DNA of 64,000 nucleotides from Siphonodentalium dalli. Its lineage: Eukaryota > Mollusca > Scaphopoda > Gadilida > Siphonodentaliidae. The notes below the pieces were generated by a model that was not told the DNA's origin, did no database searches, and worked only from the letters and a program-made list of their open reading frames with translations. The stretch is from contig CP136064.1 in NCBI GenBank assembly GCA_032622095.1, positions 147,314,864 through 147,378,863 of the forward strand, given 5' to 3'. Of the stretch, positions 12,474-24,477 are shown one piece after another. The translations under genes were made by a program, and so were the position numbers. Every line of letters starts with the position of its first letter. Positions within the stretch are counted from its first letter, which is position 1.

Positions 12474-14190
12474 AGATCATGGATATATCATGCAGTGTGG
12501 TTATCGCCAGGTCGACAGGTTTATTTCATAGTTCCATTGGAGTACAACAAGGTGACTGTCTTTCACCGATACTTTTTTCTCTATACCTCAATGACGTACA
12601 TGACTACCTAGCATGGCACGGGTGTAACGGTATCGACTTGCATAATGTGAGAAAATCGGACACGGGATATTACCTAAAACTTCTTATATTGTTATATGCA
12701 GATGACACCGTACTCGTATCCAACTCAAAGAAAGACCTTCAACATTCACTAAACACAATACTGCAACATCTGGAAATTAAAAATTAACCCATCAAAAACG
12801 AAAATCGTAATTTTTGGTAAAAACCGAAGCAGAAATAAAGATATTGAATTCCACATAAATACCGACATAATTGAAACCGTAAACAGTTATAACTATCTGG
12901 GCACAGAATTCAATAAGAACGGTAACTTCGCAACTGAAAGAAACACCCGACGGTGCAGTAATGTCAAGAAGGCAATGTATGCTTTGATAAACACCTCGCG
13001 AAGTAACAAACTGTCCGTCGAAACGATTCTAGATATCTATGAAAAAGCAATCGTGCCGATTATGACACATGGAGCCGAGATATGGGGCTTTGAAAACTTA
13101 GAGTGCTTCCGGAAACTAGAAACATGGTTCCTGAGATTTATATTTAATCTAAACAAGACAACACCGGAAGTGTTCATTTACGGCGAGCTGGAAATTAAAC
13201 CAATTTCGCTGACAATAAAAACTGAATTATTAATGTTCTGGAGCAGAATAATCACGATGGAAAGCACCCGACTCCCCTTTTATGCTTTACAATATAATGA
13301 TGAATGTACGCACGCTAGAAAATGTAAAAATCCCCTGGCTAGAATTTGTAAATACTGAACTGAACAAACTGGGCATGTCATATACGTGGAGACACCAAGC
13401 AGTTGTATAGCGCCAAAATTTTCGCCAATGCCATAAAAACCAGAACTATGGACATATATATATAAGACTGGCGAGCATCTATGGAACATTCAAATAAATA
13501 CGCATTTTATAGATGCATAAAGCCAAACTTCTGCAGACCACGATACCTATCTCTAGATGATAACAATATCGTTCTGCCACTACTGAGATTCAGAACCAGA
13601 AACCACGGGCTTCCGGTGGAAACTGGTTCTTGAACAAACACCCCATACTCAGAACGAAGATGTACTCTTTGTGTGGGGAACTCGGCGATGAATACCACCT
13701 TGTAATGAACTGCCCTAGGTTAACTGCGCTCAGAATGAAATATTTGAAAGCCTACTATCGCAACCGACCGAACACAATTAAATTGCATGACCTCTTTGAT
13801 ACAAATAACAGAAAGATCATAATAAATCTATCAATATATATAAAAAAGGCCCAAACACTAATGATCCACTCCTGAGGCTCAATGAAAAATCCCCACATCA
13901 TACAACATATGAACAGGGAATCGCCCCACATACATCATATACCCCATTAATCATAAGATAGCATTATAAAACACACATATTTATATGAAAGCTCTCATAC
14001 ACATGTACGGGTACACCCCCTGGATGATATCCATATTTTTATTGGTAAATACTCTCTCCTGTGTATTCCCCATAATTGATATGTAATTGATATGTATGTA
14101 TTTATGTTATTTTGTAATTGCAAATGAACACTCATAAATGTCACATTAGACGATGGGTTTACAACAATAAATTTAATTGAACAAACATTA
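12474..14190 (+). mobile_element. 5'-truncated, decayed non-LTR retrotransposon (LINE)
   Basis: The element keeps the second half of the reverse transcriptase, the C-terminal region and a 3' flank of about 300 bp; endonuclease and RT fingers are absent. The right boundary is approximate, placed near an AATAAATTTAATTGAACA stretch. Truncation at the 5' side is what target-primed reverse transcription usually leaves. The clade is uncertain; the C-terminal C-x2-C-x7-H-x4-C finger occurs in several LINE groups. Confidence 0.85.
12479..13875 (+). pseudogene. LINE reverse transcriptase fragment, frameshifted
   Basis: The first segment (12479-12787) has GVQQGDCLSPILF and the catalytic YADD box (LLYADDTVLVS). 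The frame shifts near 12760 and resumes as WKLKINPSKTKIVIFG and NSYNYLGTEF. The segment at 12975-13358 has IVPIMTHGAEIWGFE, the usual post-RT region. Another shift near 13315 leads to IPWLEFVNTEL. Near 13460-13640 the frame gives LRFRTRNHGLPVETGS, then a TGA where tryptophan is expected, then RRCTLC. A TG insertion near 13672 separates this from GELGDEYHLVMNC, completing a CCHC finger. At least three frameshifts and one stop make it inactive. Confidence 0.9.
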
Positions 14191-14279
14191 ATAGTGTGTT
14201 GCAACGGTGTCTAATGACTGGTGTAATGGTATTATACCAGATATACAGTCGTGTAAATGTGTGCACCGTATGTCGTTAT

Positions 14280-14860
14280 TATTAGACACCAAAGCTCCAG
14301 GAATGAGACACCAATGTTTGGGACAGGGATGCTGATAATATGAAAATAGGGCTTTTCCCCTTATTTAAGTCAATAAGTAAACCATATGAGGTAAGTGACA
14401 CCACATGCATGCTATATGACCATAGTAATGACCCAAATCTGTGCAAAAATACTTAATTTAAGTCAATAAGTAAACCATATGAGGTGAGTGACACCACATG
14501 CATGATATATGACCATAGTAATGACCCAAATCTGTGCAAAACATCCATTATTTGGATATAGGGATGCTTATAATATGTAATTAGGGATTATCATTGTTGA
14601 ACACATACGGTACTCACAGTTGAATGTTGAGTACTCATGCTAATTAAAACAGGTTAAAATTAGCCCAATGCTCCTCTTGTGTTGATAGGTGATACACCAG
14701 GTCATGCCAATAGTTTATGGGTAGGTTAGATAGTAGTGTACAATTACGCTCAAGCGCAATTCATTACGCTTAGGCCTAAATGTCCTATATGTGCTTAAGC
14801 ACAATATGTGGTAATTGCCTATAAGCGCAATTGATTGCACTTAAGAACAATTATTTGGAG
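14280..14860 (+). repeat. Dispersed repeat family C, diverged copy
   Basis: A unit of about 93 bp (TTTAAGTCAATAAGTAAACC, ATATGAGGTRAGTGACACC, GACCATAGTAATGACCC) occurs twice, at about 14363 and 14456. It follows GGGATGCTGATAATATGAAA. The same blocks occur inside the TIR element at 55393-56145. Degenerate TTGCGCTTAAGC-type palindromes at 14735-14850 match that element's perfect palindromes. It is probably an old, eroded relative. Confidence 0.65.
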
Positions 14861-16740
14861 GGTGGGTTCTGAGCACATTCTGGTGGCCTCAAATACATGT
14901 ATATATTATGCGATTAAACGTAAGATCAAGAGCGGTGCATGCGTTGAACAAATGTTGGATGGCGACATGGCGTATTGTATAATATGGCATGTAGTACTAT
15001 AGTATATGCACCGCCACCGTTCGCATCCATCCACTGACAGTTTTAACTTTTGACTTTTGTTATTATTTTGTTATTCTCCAGAATAGCTTTATCTGAGTTG
15101 AGGAGCATCTCAATATGCCATTCCCATCGAACCATGAATTACAATGAATGTGCATGATAAATAATATATATTTATTATTGGACAATCATAATATCAATAT
15201 CTGAGATAATAACACTTAAACACTGGTACGCATCACAATTATAGGTTATGGCCACGGGGCTCGTGCACATATATACATGCAACTTCGATAGATGTCCATG
15301 TGGGAAACGTTAAATATTTGCAAATGGAATTGTATAGTAGGGACATGTGGCTACATGTCGCTAAGTTATGTTTTTGTGTAAAATTCCCTTCCAATGATCA
15401 TTGGAATCATTGGAATAAATGTTCCTGACATGATCGTATTGGTTGCCGGGAATATTGTGGCCAATATGTAATTGCTGTCACTTAAGACATATGTCCATTA
15501 ATAGGTGAGGTACTATTACTTGCACATTTGATACCATTACCCGGGCGGTTTAATTGGTATACCGTAGAAACGTAACGCAAATGAAGTGTATGCATATATA
15601 TCGATGACAAACGAGTATAGCTCAATGCCAGTAAATATGTCAAATTAACTGGGATAGTGTGGGTGGATACATACAGAAAGCTCAGTAAAATGTCTAGGTA
15701 TCTAATTAATCAATGATAAATATGGTAAGTAAGGATAAGTATAGTTTCATATGCTGACAGCCGTAAAAACAGATCTTCAAATCTGACACAAAACATTCAT
15801 GTTGGTAAGTTTCTCTTGTATATTAATTTGGTAGAAGTCCATGCAGCCTCCGATATATATAATACATACCTTCCAAACAGTTATTTAATATATAAGTTTA
15901 AAAATACTAAGCATATATGGATGTTTGAGACCGGGAAATTGTTAACTCCAACCACTGTCCCCAAATAGGTAAATCGATAAATATCTACTCTGCTTTTGAC
16001 AATTGAGACGTTCTTATATAGCACTATATCGAGTCATGTGTATTTACGTAACCATCTGTGTATGTCTCTCGTAATGGAATTGCTGCAGGCATAGACTTTT
16101 CCCAATGTGAGACCTTGATTTACTTAAAACGTTTCTAGAATTTTAGAAATTGATTCAGAGTCATTTACAATGTTGCATTTCAATATCATTCTCCGACAAC
16201 GTTAAAATACACCAAATTCAAATTAGTAGAGTGATTTCCCCTGGCACTACCAAGCTAGGATCAGCATAAAAAAAATTCTGGCAGCTGAATGGTCAATGAT
16301 ACATGGATGAAAAGTGCACGAAAAAATGCACAAATGTGTTTCCCGTCGAGAAACATCAAATGTAACCACATGGTAAACGGTTATGGCTGTGCAAATGGCG
16401 AATAATTTATGGGAGGTGTTTGTGTTTTTTTCGATGTCATTATTTTTCTCAATTTTAAGGGTAGTGTGACGTTTGTCAAGCTGCAGTGTGATTTACCATG
16501 TTCACAAGTACTTTTGGGCACATTTCTGTGTGTCTAAAAGGACGTTCTCTAATTTCAAATACACGTGCAGGGTTAAAGCTTTCCTGCGAATACAGGCCAG
16601 CGGGATTTGTTAACACTGAGGCCTATGTAAATCATTTGGTGTATTGTAACCACAAGCCACTATATCACAAAACTTTCATAAAGTATTCTTGAACATATAT
16701 TCACAACACATCGTGAACCAACACAGGCATCGTATACAGA
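14861..16740. other. No gene recognised
   Basis: AT-rich intergenic sequence with small local repeats only (for example CATTGGAATCATTGGAAT near 15400). A 64-codon frame at 16498 lacks coding character. Confidence 0.4.
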
Positions 16741-16815
16741 AAAACCTCTCTAAACCGAACAACCTTCGGATCGGCCCTTCTGTTCGGTTTAGAGATGTGT
16801 TCGGTTTACAGAATA
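16741..16815. repeat. Short inverted repeat resembling a pogo/Tigger-type end
   Basis: CAGAAAAACCTCTCTAAACC, then GAAC, is matched in inverse by GTTCGGTTTAGAGATG after about 21 bases, then GTTCGGTTTACAG. CAG...ACCTCTCTAAACCGAAC is typical of pogo-like termini inserted at TA, and here TA precedes CAG. No matching opposite end was found downstream, so only a solo end or a tiny remnant is supported. Confidence 0.4.
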
Positions 16816-17680
16816 TTGCAAAATCATCGGAATATATTGTTATCGAAACCCGAACACCTCGGTACTGATTAATTAAACTTTATTCAATATACTACCAAAT
16901 ACAACAAAAAATAAATTGAAATAGATAAACATGTTATAATACGACATAAATATATGTACAGATAAACCTGGAAACACGGAAACTATACATTTTACGGTGA
17001 TTCACGGTTTTTGAAAATGTTGTTGACAGTAGATTTCAACTCTGAGCTGTCGTTTTCCCCGACGGCTCATTAATTGTGATAAGTTGATTAAAACTGTGAT
17101 GGTGACAATAAACCACCATCGTGTACTTTTAGATAATTAGTATTTAGTTTGGACAATTGTTGTAAAAACAAGGAGTCCCTTCCAGCGCGTTCATATTAAA
17201 GTACAAATTGAAGTTGTTTCATTTTTATAAAAACCGCTGACCGTCAGCAGTCATAAATATGCCAATTGTTATTGGAAACTAACTAGATATTTAATTGGTC
17301 TAACGTGTAGGCTGTGCGAATTCTTCGATACATTGTAAGTGTTTTCGTTGCAAAGTGAGCAGAATATAAATGAAATTCATTATTTTTTTATGTCGTCTTA
17401 GATTATGTTACTCAATTCTGATGTTATTGTGCCAGGGTAGCCACAGTTCATGGTCCTCACTACTTTCTAAACAAAGTTTTGCCCAATTCCATCAAAATAC
17501 ATGGCCAGACTCCAAACATTAATATTCGCCAATATTCCATACCACTGTTTTTTAAATATATTTTCTTTTAACGTAAGTGATTACAATAGCCATCGCACAA
17601 TGAACATATTAATCAGAAATATTAGTAGTAAATATTTAGAGGGTAGATTAGCCATTATTATTGATCAACCACAACCTGCA
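16816..17680. other. No gene recognised
   Basis: AT-rich intergenic sequence. The small reading frame at 17501-17698 does not look coding. Confidence 0.4.
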
Positions 17681-17689
17681 ATTTGGTGG

Positions 17690-18240
17690 CTATTTTGAGC
17701 CAACAGTGATAATTTTGGTTGCATTGAGATAGGATATTTATAGTTAATGGTGTGCATCACTTATATCGACCAGTTATGTTCATTTCTTGTTGAAATATTA
17801 CTAGAGTCCCAATGGCGATTGTTCAAGTTGGTGAAATTGTATACTGCGTTCTGTAAAATCGACTTTTTGAGAGTTCCGAAGGAACTGGGACTTTAGTAAT
17901 GCCATAAATCGTTGCTCCAGTGATCAGGTATCATGAGACATAAACAATGCACCCACTATTCTCCATCAGTTCCAAAAAGCGAAAACTTATCTAGAAACTA
18001 TTAGCGAAAAATAGTTGAATTTTCCAGTTTCGGGGCCTTTTTGGTGGCCATCTTGGGTGGGAAGTTCCAATATTCCTAAAAGTGATGTCACTATGTCTTG
18101 GCTTCAAAAAGATATATATATTTGTATACTTTTGACAAGATTGTCTGGCTATAATTCGAATCAAAATGATTTCCCAAATATTATTTTCAGAAGATGGTAC
18201 ATGTATATGCATGACCATGTACACCTAGATTACTTAGTTT
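17690..18240 (+). repeat. Dispersed composite repeat family B, copy 1
   Basis: Ordered blocks are TTTTGAGCCA, TATTTATAGTTAATGG, CATTTCTTGTTGA, GAGTCCCAATGGCGAT, ATACTGCGTTCTGTAAAATC, GCTCCAGTGATCAGG, and GGTGGCCATCTTGG followed by GAAGTTCC. The same order is found at 39108-39720 and 43980-44500, and in reverse at 40330-41030. No TIR was found and no protein is encoded. Confidence 0.75.
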
Positions 18241-18491
18241 GGAGAGTGGTCGCTTGCGTCAAACTTTATCAAAAGCGTTGCTTATGTCATAGATAAATTA
18301 CCTGGTGTATTTGTCTTCGTCTGGAGATGAAACAAGATAATGGTATATGTCTGTTAACTGTGATACGGTAATGGTGTTGTATATATAGGGATGAAGCCAG
18401 CTAGATTTTAAATATATTAGGAGCTTGTTCTCATATAAGTATTAGGGTAAATGTCGAAAGATACATTTCTGGAATATTTTTCGAGAGGTAG

Positions 18492-19379
18492 CACACCGTA
18501 TTACCGATCCGGATTACCACCGGTCACGATGCGGATCACTACCGGCTGAAAGTGGCAATTTGTGTAACGGTAGGTCGACTAAAACGTTAATTATATTATA
18601 TATCTGAATGTAACCCACACAAAGTTTGTTGCCGCATACATTAGAAAATGGCCACGCCAAGAAAATATAAAATAATCGCCTACGATAACCTTAGAGGTAG
18701 CATATGTTACTAGGATCTAGTTGCACGTGGCCCATTATTTATCTTCATTGGCACAATACATGATGCAAATGCATGGAATTTTCTCTTATTTCTGTTGCGT
18801 ATACAAGAATGTCCATAACTGTACAAAAATGGCAATATGGTTTGTCAAGTTGAATGTAAATTAAACGCATAGTATCGATTTCCATACTCATGGGTTCCAA
18901 AAAACAGGATGCGGATCGGCACCGTTCACTATTTTGCCTGTACAGATCCGTACCCGTTCATTTCATGGGTATCTATGTTCAAAACGTCCCAGATGGCCAC
19001 AAATCGAACATACAAACGTGTACATTAGGCGAATGACTTAGTAAATGGTCTATCTTTTCGTACCACGAGAATACCGCATAAAGAAATAAAACATGAACCA
19101 TCCATATCAGCTACTGCTCGAAATTATGAAACACAATGGTAAACATGCGTTACAAATATAAGAATAAGTGAACATATATTGTATACTTATCAGATTTATC
19201 GGCGTCCTCCGCTAGCCCAGTTACTCCTATACACGAAGGGAGAAAAAATTCACACCTTCCACAGAATGTAGGGCGAAAATGATCCAACTACAATGATGCC
19301 ACGTGGCACGCTTTTGTCAAAACAGCCGGTAGTGATCCGCATCGTGACCGGTGGTAATCCGGATCGGTAATACGGTGTG
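18492..19379. mobile_element. 888-bp TIR element with 5-bp target duplication
   Basis: A perfect 57-bp inverted repeat, 18492-18548 and 19323-19379, starts CACACCGTATTACCGATCC. It is bounded by the direct repeat GGTAG at 18487-18491 and 19380-19384. The interior (about 770 bp) has no transposase-like frame, so it is non-autonomous. Internal motifs near 18909 (GATGCGGATCGGCACCG) echo the inner TIR. A 5-bp duplication with a CAC start fits Transib-type elements better than CACTA (2-4 bp) or hAT (8 bp), but the family is not proven. Perfect arms argue for fairly recent movement. Confidence 0.92.
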
Positions 19380-19384
19380 GGTAG

Positions 19385-20345
19385 CTTAGCAATGGGACGA
19401 TAATTCGATGGCATCATACGGTCATATTTAATGGTAGGACAAAAGTTTACTCTCTTCCATGGGCTCATATGAGAAATAGAAATATTTCAAAATTAAACAT
19501 ATAGCACATACATCGGGCTGATTCCGTAATCTAGGAATTCCAATATATCGTTCGGTGTGATCTCAATAATTCCCAATGTAAAAGGTGACTATTTGGATAA
19601 TGGTGGTATTTTTTTTTTGGTCAGATTCGGACAAGAACAATATAGAACAGAAATAATTAAGCAGTATGTCTGCTTTAGAATTATTAACTGTGTAAACGTT
19701 ATTGCCCTCGCAAAGTGCATGAATAGGTTTATGGTCTGGAACATAAGTCTATTAAGAGTTGTCTCTGTAAAAGATCTGCTAATGAGTTTTTGTTTCTTTC
19801 CCCGCTTGGCTGTTCTAATAGATAATATAACTTCATTTCGCTTGGGTTTATATTTTGCGCACGAATTTAATGTCCTATTATTTCTTCTTCTTCTTTTTTT
19901 TTCGTTGCTTCATATATAGGGGGAGGAATGTGTCCTGACATTCATGTTGGTTCCTCGAGATCTGGTCTAATTGAAATAATTTGATATGAAATGTGTTTTG
20001 TTGCAACTTCATTTATTATTTCAGCTATCACCGTCGCGAGTTCTGTATAATTTACCTGTTTCAACTAATTATCGGATTCCCACATGCAGTTCACAATTCA
20101 CTGCACTGAAATTTGCCTCGTTAATTGTATTCCCATATACTTGTTTTGATGAATCGGTTCGATTTCACTTCCAAATATTGATAGTCATTTCAATTTGGCA
20201 GTGATATCGAACCAATTCTGCAAAAGAGGTTTAAAATCTCGCAAGACTGAACACAGTGTGGTTATGTCGTTGATGCCAACATCGCATTCTGCACAAGAGA
20301 AGACAGTGGCTTAAGACCCCATCAAGTTCGAATATCGGGTATGTT
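19385..20345. other. No gene recognised
   Basis: A 120-codon frame at 19557-19919 is rich in Phe, Ile and Leu and reads like translated AT-rich DNA, so it is not called a gene. Nothing else stands out. Confidence 0.4.
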
Positions 20346-20347
20346 TA

Positions 20348-20430
20348 CTCTAACCCTAACACTAGCCCTAACCCTATAGCACTAACCTTAACATTAGCCC
20401 TGACCATAACCATACCCCTAACCCTAATAC
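20348..20430. repeat. Degenerate interstitial telomere-type repeat
   Basis: Imperfect tandem CCCTAA units (CTAACCCTAACACTAGCCC, then TAACCCTATAGCACTAACC and so on) run for about 80 bp. Units vary (CCTTAA, CCATAA). TTAGGG is the common metazoan telomere repeat. This may be an old internal insertion or a chance-expanded short repeat. Confidence 0.7.
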
Positions 20431-20434
20431 ATAT

Positions 20435-21400
20435 GGAAAACGGAGGGGTGTGGTTTCGTGTATTCTTACACGAGAGACATGCCGAAAATCGGGACGGATT
20501 TTCCATCTTGATCTCATTTGAAGGATCTCCATGCATTCAGCATGTAAACTTGGTCATTTTGATTGGAATGATAATTTGTTCTCTCACAAAGCAATGAACG
20601 CATCACACTGAACATGTGTCTATGATACATTATACATGTATAACAAAAATCGTATTCTTGGCAATATCCCGCAAGTTCACCCAAACGGCAAACCGAAACT
20701 GTCAGTCTTGATCTGCTGAATTGAAATTGTCTACACCGTTAAATGTTTGCTCCTGGTATAGAATCCAATATCGTGCACTAAAGAACGTATTATCTTTTGC
20801 ATTACTTTGCGACAGATCTGAAGGCTGCCATGCAACATTTTTCAGACTATGGCTGAACTAATAATTAGTAGTTTTGTAACTCTCTAATTGCATATTTCGG
20901 TGGTATAAATAATTTTATAGACGACAAATGTGCCATTTTCACAAAAGACAAGATAGCTGCCGTTGCCATGCATGGTAGGCCATTCCAGGAAAGGTCCAAT
21001 AAATATCTCATGTTTTTATAACAAAATGCACGATTATCACCTCTAATATACACGGAACGACGTATTTTTACAATATATAGATATATCATTATGAGAAACG
21101 TCAACGTCATTTCCGAATTTTATATATATTACGTAGTATTAATCTGAAAATTTATCGAGCATATATGCGCTATATATCTGGTGAACCAGTATGGTGTAAT
21201 GCATGCATGCATTCGAATATTTGAGTCGCGACTCTTTAATGATACGTGTTAATTTCCAGGCGATGCTATACGACTCCATTCCATGTAAGAATGCCTTATA
21301 TACTCCCATTCTTCCGTGACGCGTTAACAAGCAGCATCGTGGAATTGGATAGGCCAACGACCAGGAGATGAAAGATTAAAGGATGCGTAAAAAGAATCTA
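20435..21400. other. No gene recognised
   Basis: AT-rich intergenic sequence. The minus-strand frame at 21139-21357 starts at a methionine-like codon but shows no domain or splice support. Confidence 0.35.
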
Positions 21401-21410
21401 AGGCAATTCT

Positions 21411-21752
21411 TTAGAGAATTAACTCCACGCCATATAATTTCTCATGACAAATCGGTTGCCTCTTTCTGTTAATCACTTCTAATTGAAGATCTGACTTTTC
21501 GACGTTAAAGAATAGCTCCACGCAAACGTTTAATAACATCTCTGGTAGCGCCGATTGATTTAGTGGGAGATGGACGACATTGGGCGGAATTAAGGAGCAT
21601 CTGATCTGAGGTGTTTCATTGTTTGATAGATAATGATGGAGAAGATCGGCCAAAAGCTCAGCGAACAGTCCGATCGCTTCTTCCAAAGGAGATTGGACTG
21701 GAATTAAAATGAACTTCCATATCCCCTTGGGACGATACAATGCCAAAGGCTA
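21411..21752 (-). CDS. Possible terminal exon, unknown protein (~113 codons)
   Basis: On the minus strand a good acceptor (AATTCCTGTTTAG) is followed in phase 0 by about 113 open codons ending in TAA at 21411. The translation (PLALYRPKGIWKFILIPV, SPLEEAIGLFAELLADLL, RCSLIPPNVVHLPL, LLNVCVELFFNVEKSDL) has the composition of a soluble helical protein. Codon third positions are mixed, unlike the AT-rich surroundings. There is no ATG at the start, so upstream exons would be needed. I do not recognise the family. This is the best host-exon candidate in the window, but it is supported only by composition and the splice site. Confidence 0.4.
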
Positions 21753-22059
21753 AACAGGAATTTGTGGAAGTATAGATAGTGTGCCTTCGAACACGATGGT
21801 CTTGAAAAGTACAGGTACCCAATAACGGCCGAAATAGAAATGAGACAATCTAGATATTCTCAAAAAGTATGTTTGTGTGTGTTTAAAGATACAAGCATGG
21901 CCGAAAAAATTAAGATGTTGAAAAACTATCACTGTTGTATTTATTCCCCGTGGCTTATATATGACAGTATTATCCATCCATTAACTATCACTTTTTCTGA
22001 TTGGTTAAAAGCCGTCACATTATAATACAGCAACAATTCAGGAAAAAACGAGCACGCAT

Positions 22060-22350
22060 GGGCATGCCTTATAAAAAAAACACTCTGGTAAAATAATGAG
22101 CCTGGTAAACCATGGTTTACCAGGCTCTACTCTCGTAAAATGTAGTAACAGGATAGCAATGTTATACTCTGTTAAAACCCATGTAAAAATGACACACCCT
22201 TGTAAATTACAAGTAAATCATGGTAAAGTCAGGTTTACAATAATATACTCGCAGGTGAAAGCCATGTAAAAAGGACATACCCTTGTAAATTCCAAGTATA
22301 AAGGCATGGTAAAGTCAGGTTAACAATGGTATTTTGAGGATATCACTTGG
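22060..22350 (+). repeat. GGTAAA-rich repeat with a 30-bp perfect palindrome
   Basis: ACTCTGGTAAAATAATGAG leads into a perfect palindrome at 22098-22127 (GAGCCTGGTAAACCA and its inverse). Two copies of a block of about 105 bp follow (CCATGTAAAAA, ACACCCTTGTAAATTNCAAG, ATGGTAAAGTCAGGTT). A matching CTTATAAAAA-ACACTCTGGTAAA segment lies in inverse at 27462-27545. Confidence 0.75.
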
Positions 22351-22460
22351 TGTGTTAGATATTATATTATAGGCCCGATATCAACCCGAGGTAACCTGAG
22401 ACTGACGGTACCCAAGGCTGATATCAGGCCAATAATATCAAACAAACCAAGTAATATCCT

Positions 22461-23350
22461 CACCCCATGCATCCGGAAATGCTCGTAGCGGAAGACATGC
22501 TCGTAGCGGAATAACCACATGGCCAGCGATTTGCACATCGTCTTTAGTTGTCGTAAGTTATTTAATAAAAACACGGTTTAGTTTACCTTGATTTTATTTT
22601 AAACGTTAACAGCAATAATCGGTCTACAGAAATGAGCGGTTGTGGTTTCCGCAATTTGCATATTACTGTTCGATAATCGGGTTTTATACGAAAATTAAGA
22701 CCTGAAATACTTACTCGATATAAGTTTTATCAAATTTTAATGAATCTTTGCATTGACACATTATATAACATACAGTCTCTCAAAGTATGATATCTTAGCT
22801 TCAAAATGAACTGGACATGTTTGCGATGTCAATCATATTAGTGCCCGAAAAATTAGTTTCCATGGAGGCACTCACTTGATTTCGGGGCATGTCTATAGCA
22901 AACGTAAAACCACTGCTATAGACATGCCATATGTTCTTGTTATGACCTGCATATATGGTTATTTTTTACAATGGAAAATGTAGAAACATGACTGAAAATT
23001 TTGTCTATTATATTAAGGGAATATGCGCGGAAATAGCAATGTATGCAAAGACAATATTGTCTGGGCTGTTACCACGGAAATCGTAATTATATGTAAGAAA
23101 TGCAAATTTTGCCACAATTTTTGGCCTAACTTCCCGGTAAAATAGGATTAAACTGCGTCCATGTTTAAAGAAGTTTGATGTGCAGTTGGGTAAATTATAG
23201 CCACAAATAGTACCACCACCGTCAACCACTGGTATGTGTTGGTTTCGGTGCAACATGTGTCTAGCCGTGAACGGTGTGCAAATGCGGGCCATGTGGTTAT
23301 TCCGCTACGAGCATATCTTCCGCTACGAGCATATCCGGATGCATGGGGTG
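22461..23350. mobile_element. 890-bp TIR element with 5-bp target duplication
   Basis: Terminal inverted repeats of 64 bp (22461-22524 and 23287-23350) differ at two positions. They start CACCCCATGCATCCGG and contain ATGCTCGTAGCGGAA twice, 20 bp apart, which looks like paired binding sites. The direct repeat ATCCT flanks it at 22456-22460 and 23351-23355. The interior has no transposase; it holds a 15-bp perfect stem at 22886-22900 and 22914-22928. Length, 5-bp duplication and CAC start match the 18492-19379 element, but the TIR sequences differ. Reading frames at 23008-23292 and 23236-23568 overlap the TIR and are not credible genes. Confidence 0.92.
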
Positions 23351-23355
23351 ATCCT

Positions 23356-24290
23356 AGTTATCGCCTAGTTATATGTCAAATGAAAGGGAATTTTATTGCC
23401 AATAAGACACACCTGAGGATATTTTGGCTGCAATTATCTATTTCTAGAATTCATGCAGAATGGTTTTATAGTTGGTGTGGTTTTAGCCAAAATCTATCAT
23501 CGGAACCTTTACACTGGTATAGTCTATATTGGTATTTTAGTAATTTCCCCCAGGGGCCTGTGCAATGATATACGTACATTGGGACATTGGGTAGGCCGAT
23601 AGGTGCATAATCTAATAGCAGATAGCATTGTGGACGTCAAGGTACTATAATGAATAATGTGTGAGGATTTTGAACAGGATCGAAGGTTGTCTGGAAATTA
23701 GTAGGACGGTTGCGACAGTATCTTACTCAATTTTTATGATGCAGGGCTGTCTCGGGTGGCGTGTTCAGGGTTATAACTCGAGGACATAATAAGATAGATC
23801 AAATTTAAAATTTGTTGAGATATTTGAGTCAAGAGGCTGACAGACTATTTTGTCTATACTGCATATGTAGTATGATTTGGTTTCACAGGTGAACGAATTG
23901 GAATAGTATCCTATTAGTTCATTTGACAACAACGTTTTGAATATATAGTTCAATTTGCAAATTTTTATGTTTGTTGAATTCCACACACTGGGAAATGAAT
24001 GTTTTTAGTATTTTTTTGAGGGACGAATTAGAATGGAACTGATTTCTCCGAGGGGTTAATGTTTGATTGGGCAATCAAGCTGTTGATATATTGTAGCGCA
24101 TGTTCGCGCGTAGTTCGGTACTCAGCACGAATTTTGTGAGGTATCGTCAATCCGCGCTGATTGGTTCAGGGTCATTCGCACCTGTAGATACACGGCGATC
24201 GGTTGTTTACTTTTAAGGATATATATAAGTTTAGACTTGTTTGTACATTCAGTACACGTATACATGCAAGGAGACGCATCTTCTTCCTCT
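23356..24290. other. No gene recognised
   Basis: AT-rich intergenic sequence with no supported feature. Confidence 0.4.
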
Positions 24291-24294
24291 TCTT

Positions 24295-24477
24295 CTCTCC
24301 TATATATTTTGATACAATCTGTATTCGAGAGATAACCCACATCCTCCGGACCTCAATGATATGATCGTGAATGAGTGTTGATATACCCCACTAAACTTTG
24401 ACAAACACCAGTAATGGTGTGTAGATAATTTACATATCTCTCTTATATATTTTGATACAATCTATCTAATTTACATA
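24295..24477 (+). repeat. Repeated copies of a Helitron 5' terminal sequence
   Basis: TCTCYTATATATTTTGATAC, then AATCT, occurs at about 24295 and 24436, and again as the start of the full element at 24478. The last two copies lie in a 42-bp tandem duplication (ATTTACATATC...). They could be abortive or truncated 5' ends, or local slippage at the end. Confidence 0.55.

Noticed and set aside
19557-19919. 120-codon frame on the plus strand
   Set aside because: Composition is that of random AT-rich DNA; no domain, no splice sites.
21139-21357. 72-codon minus-strand frame next to the candidate exon
   Set aside because: Lies after that exon's stop codon; no acceptor and no recognisable domain.
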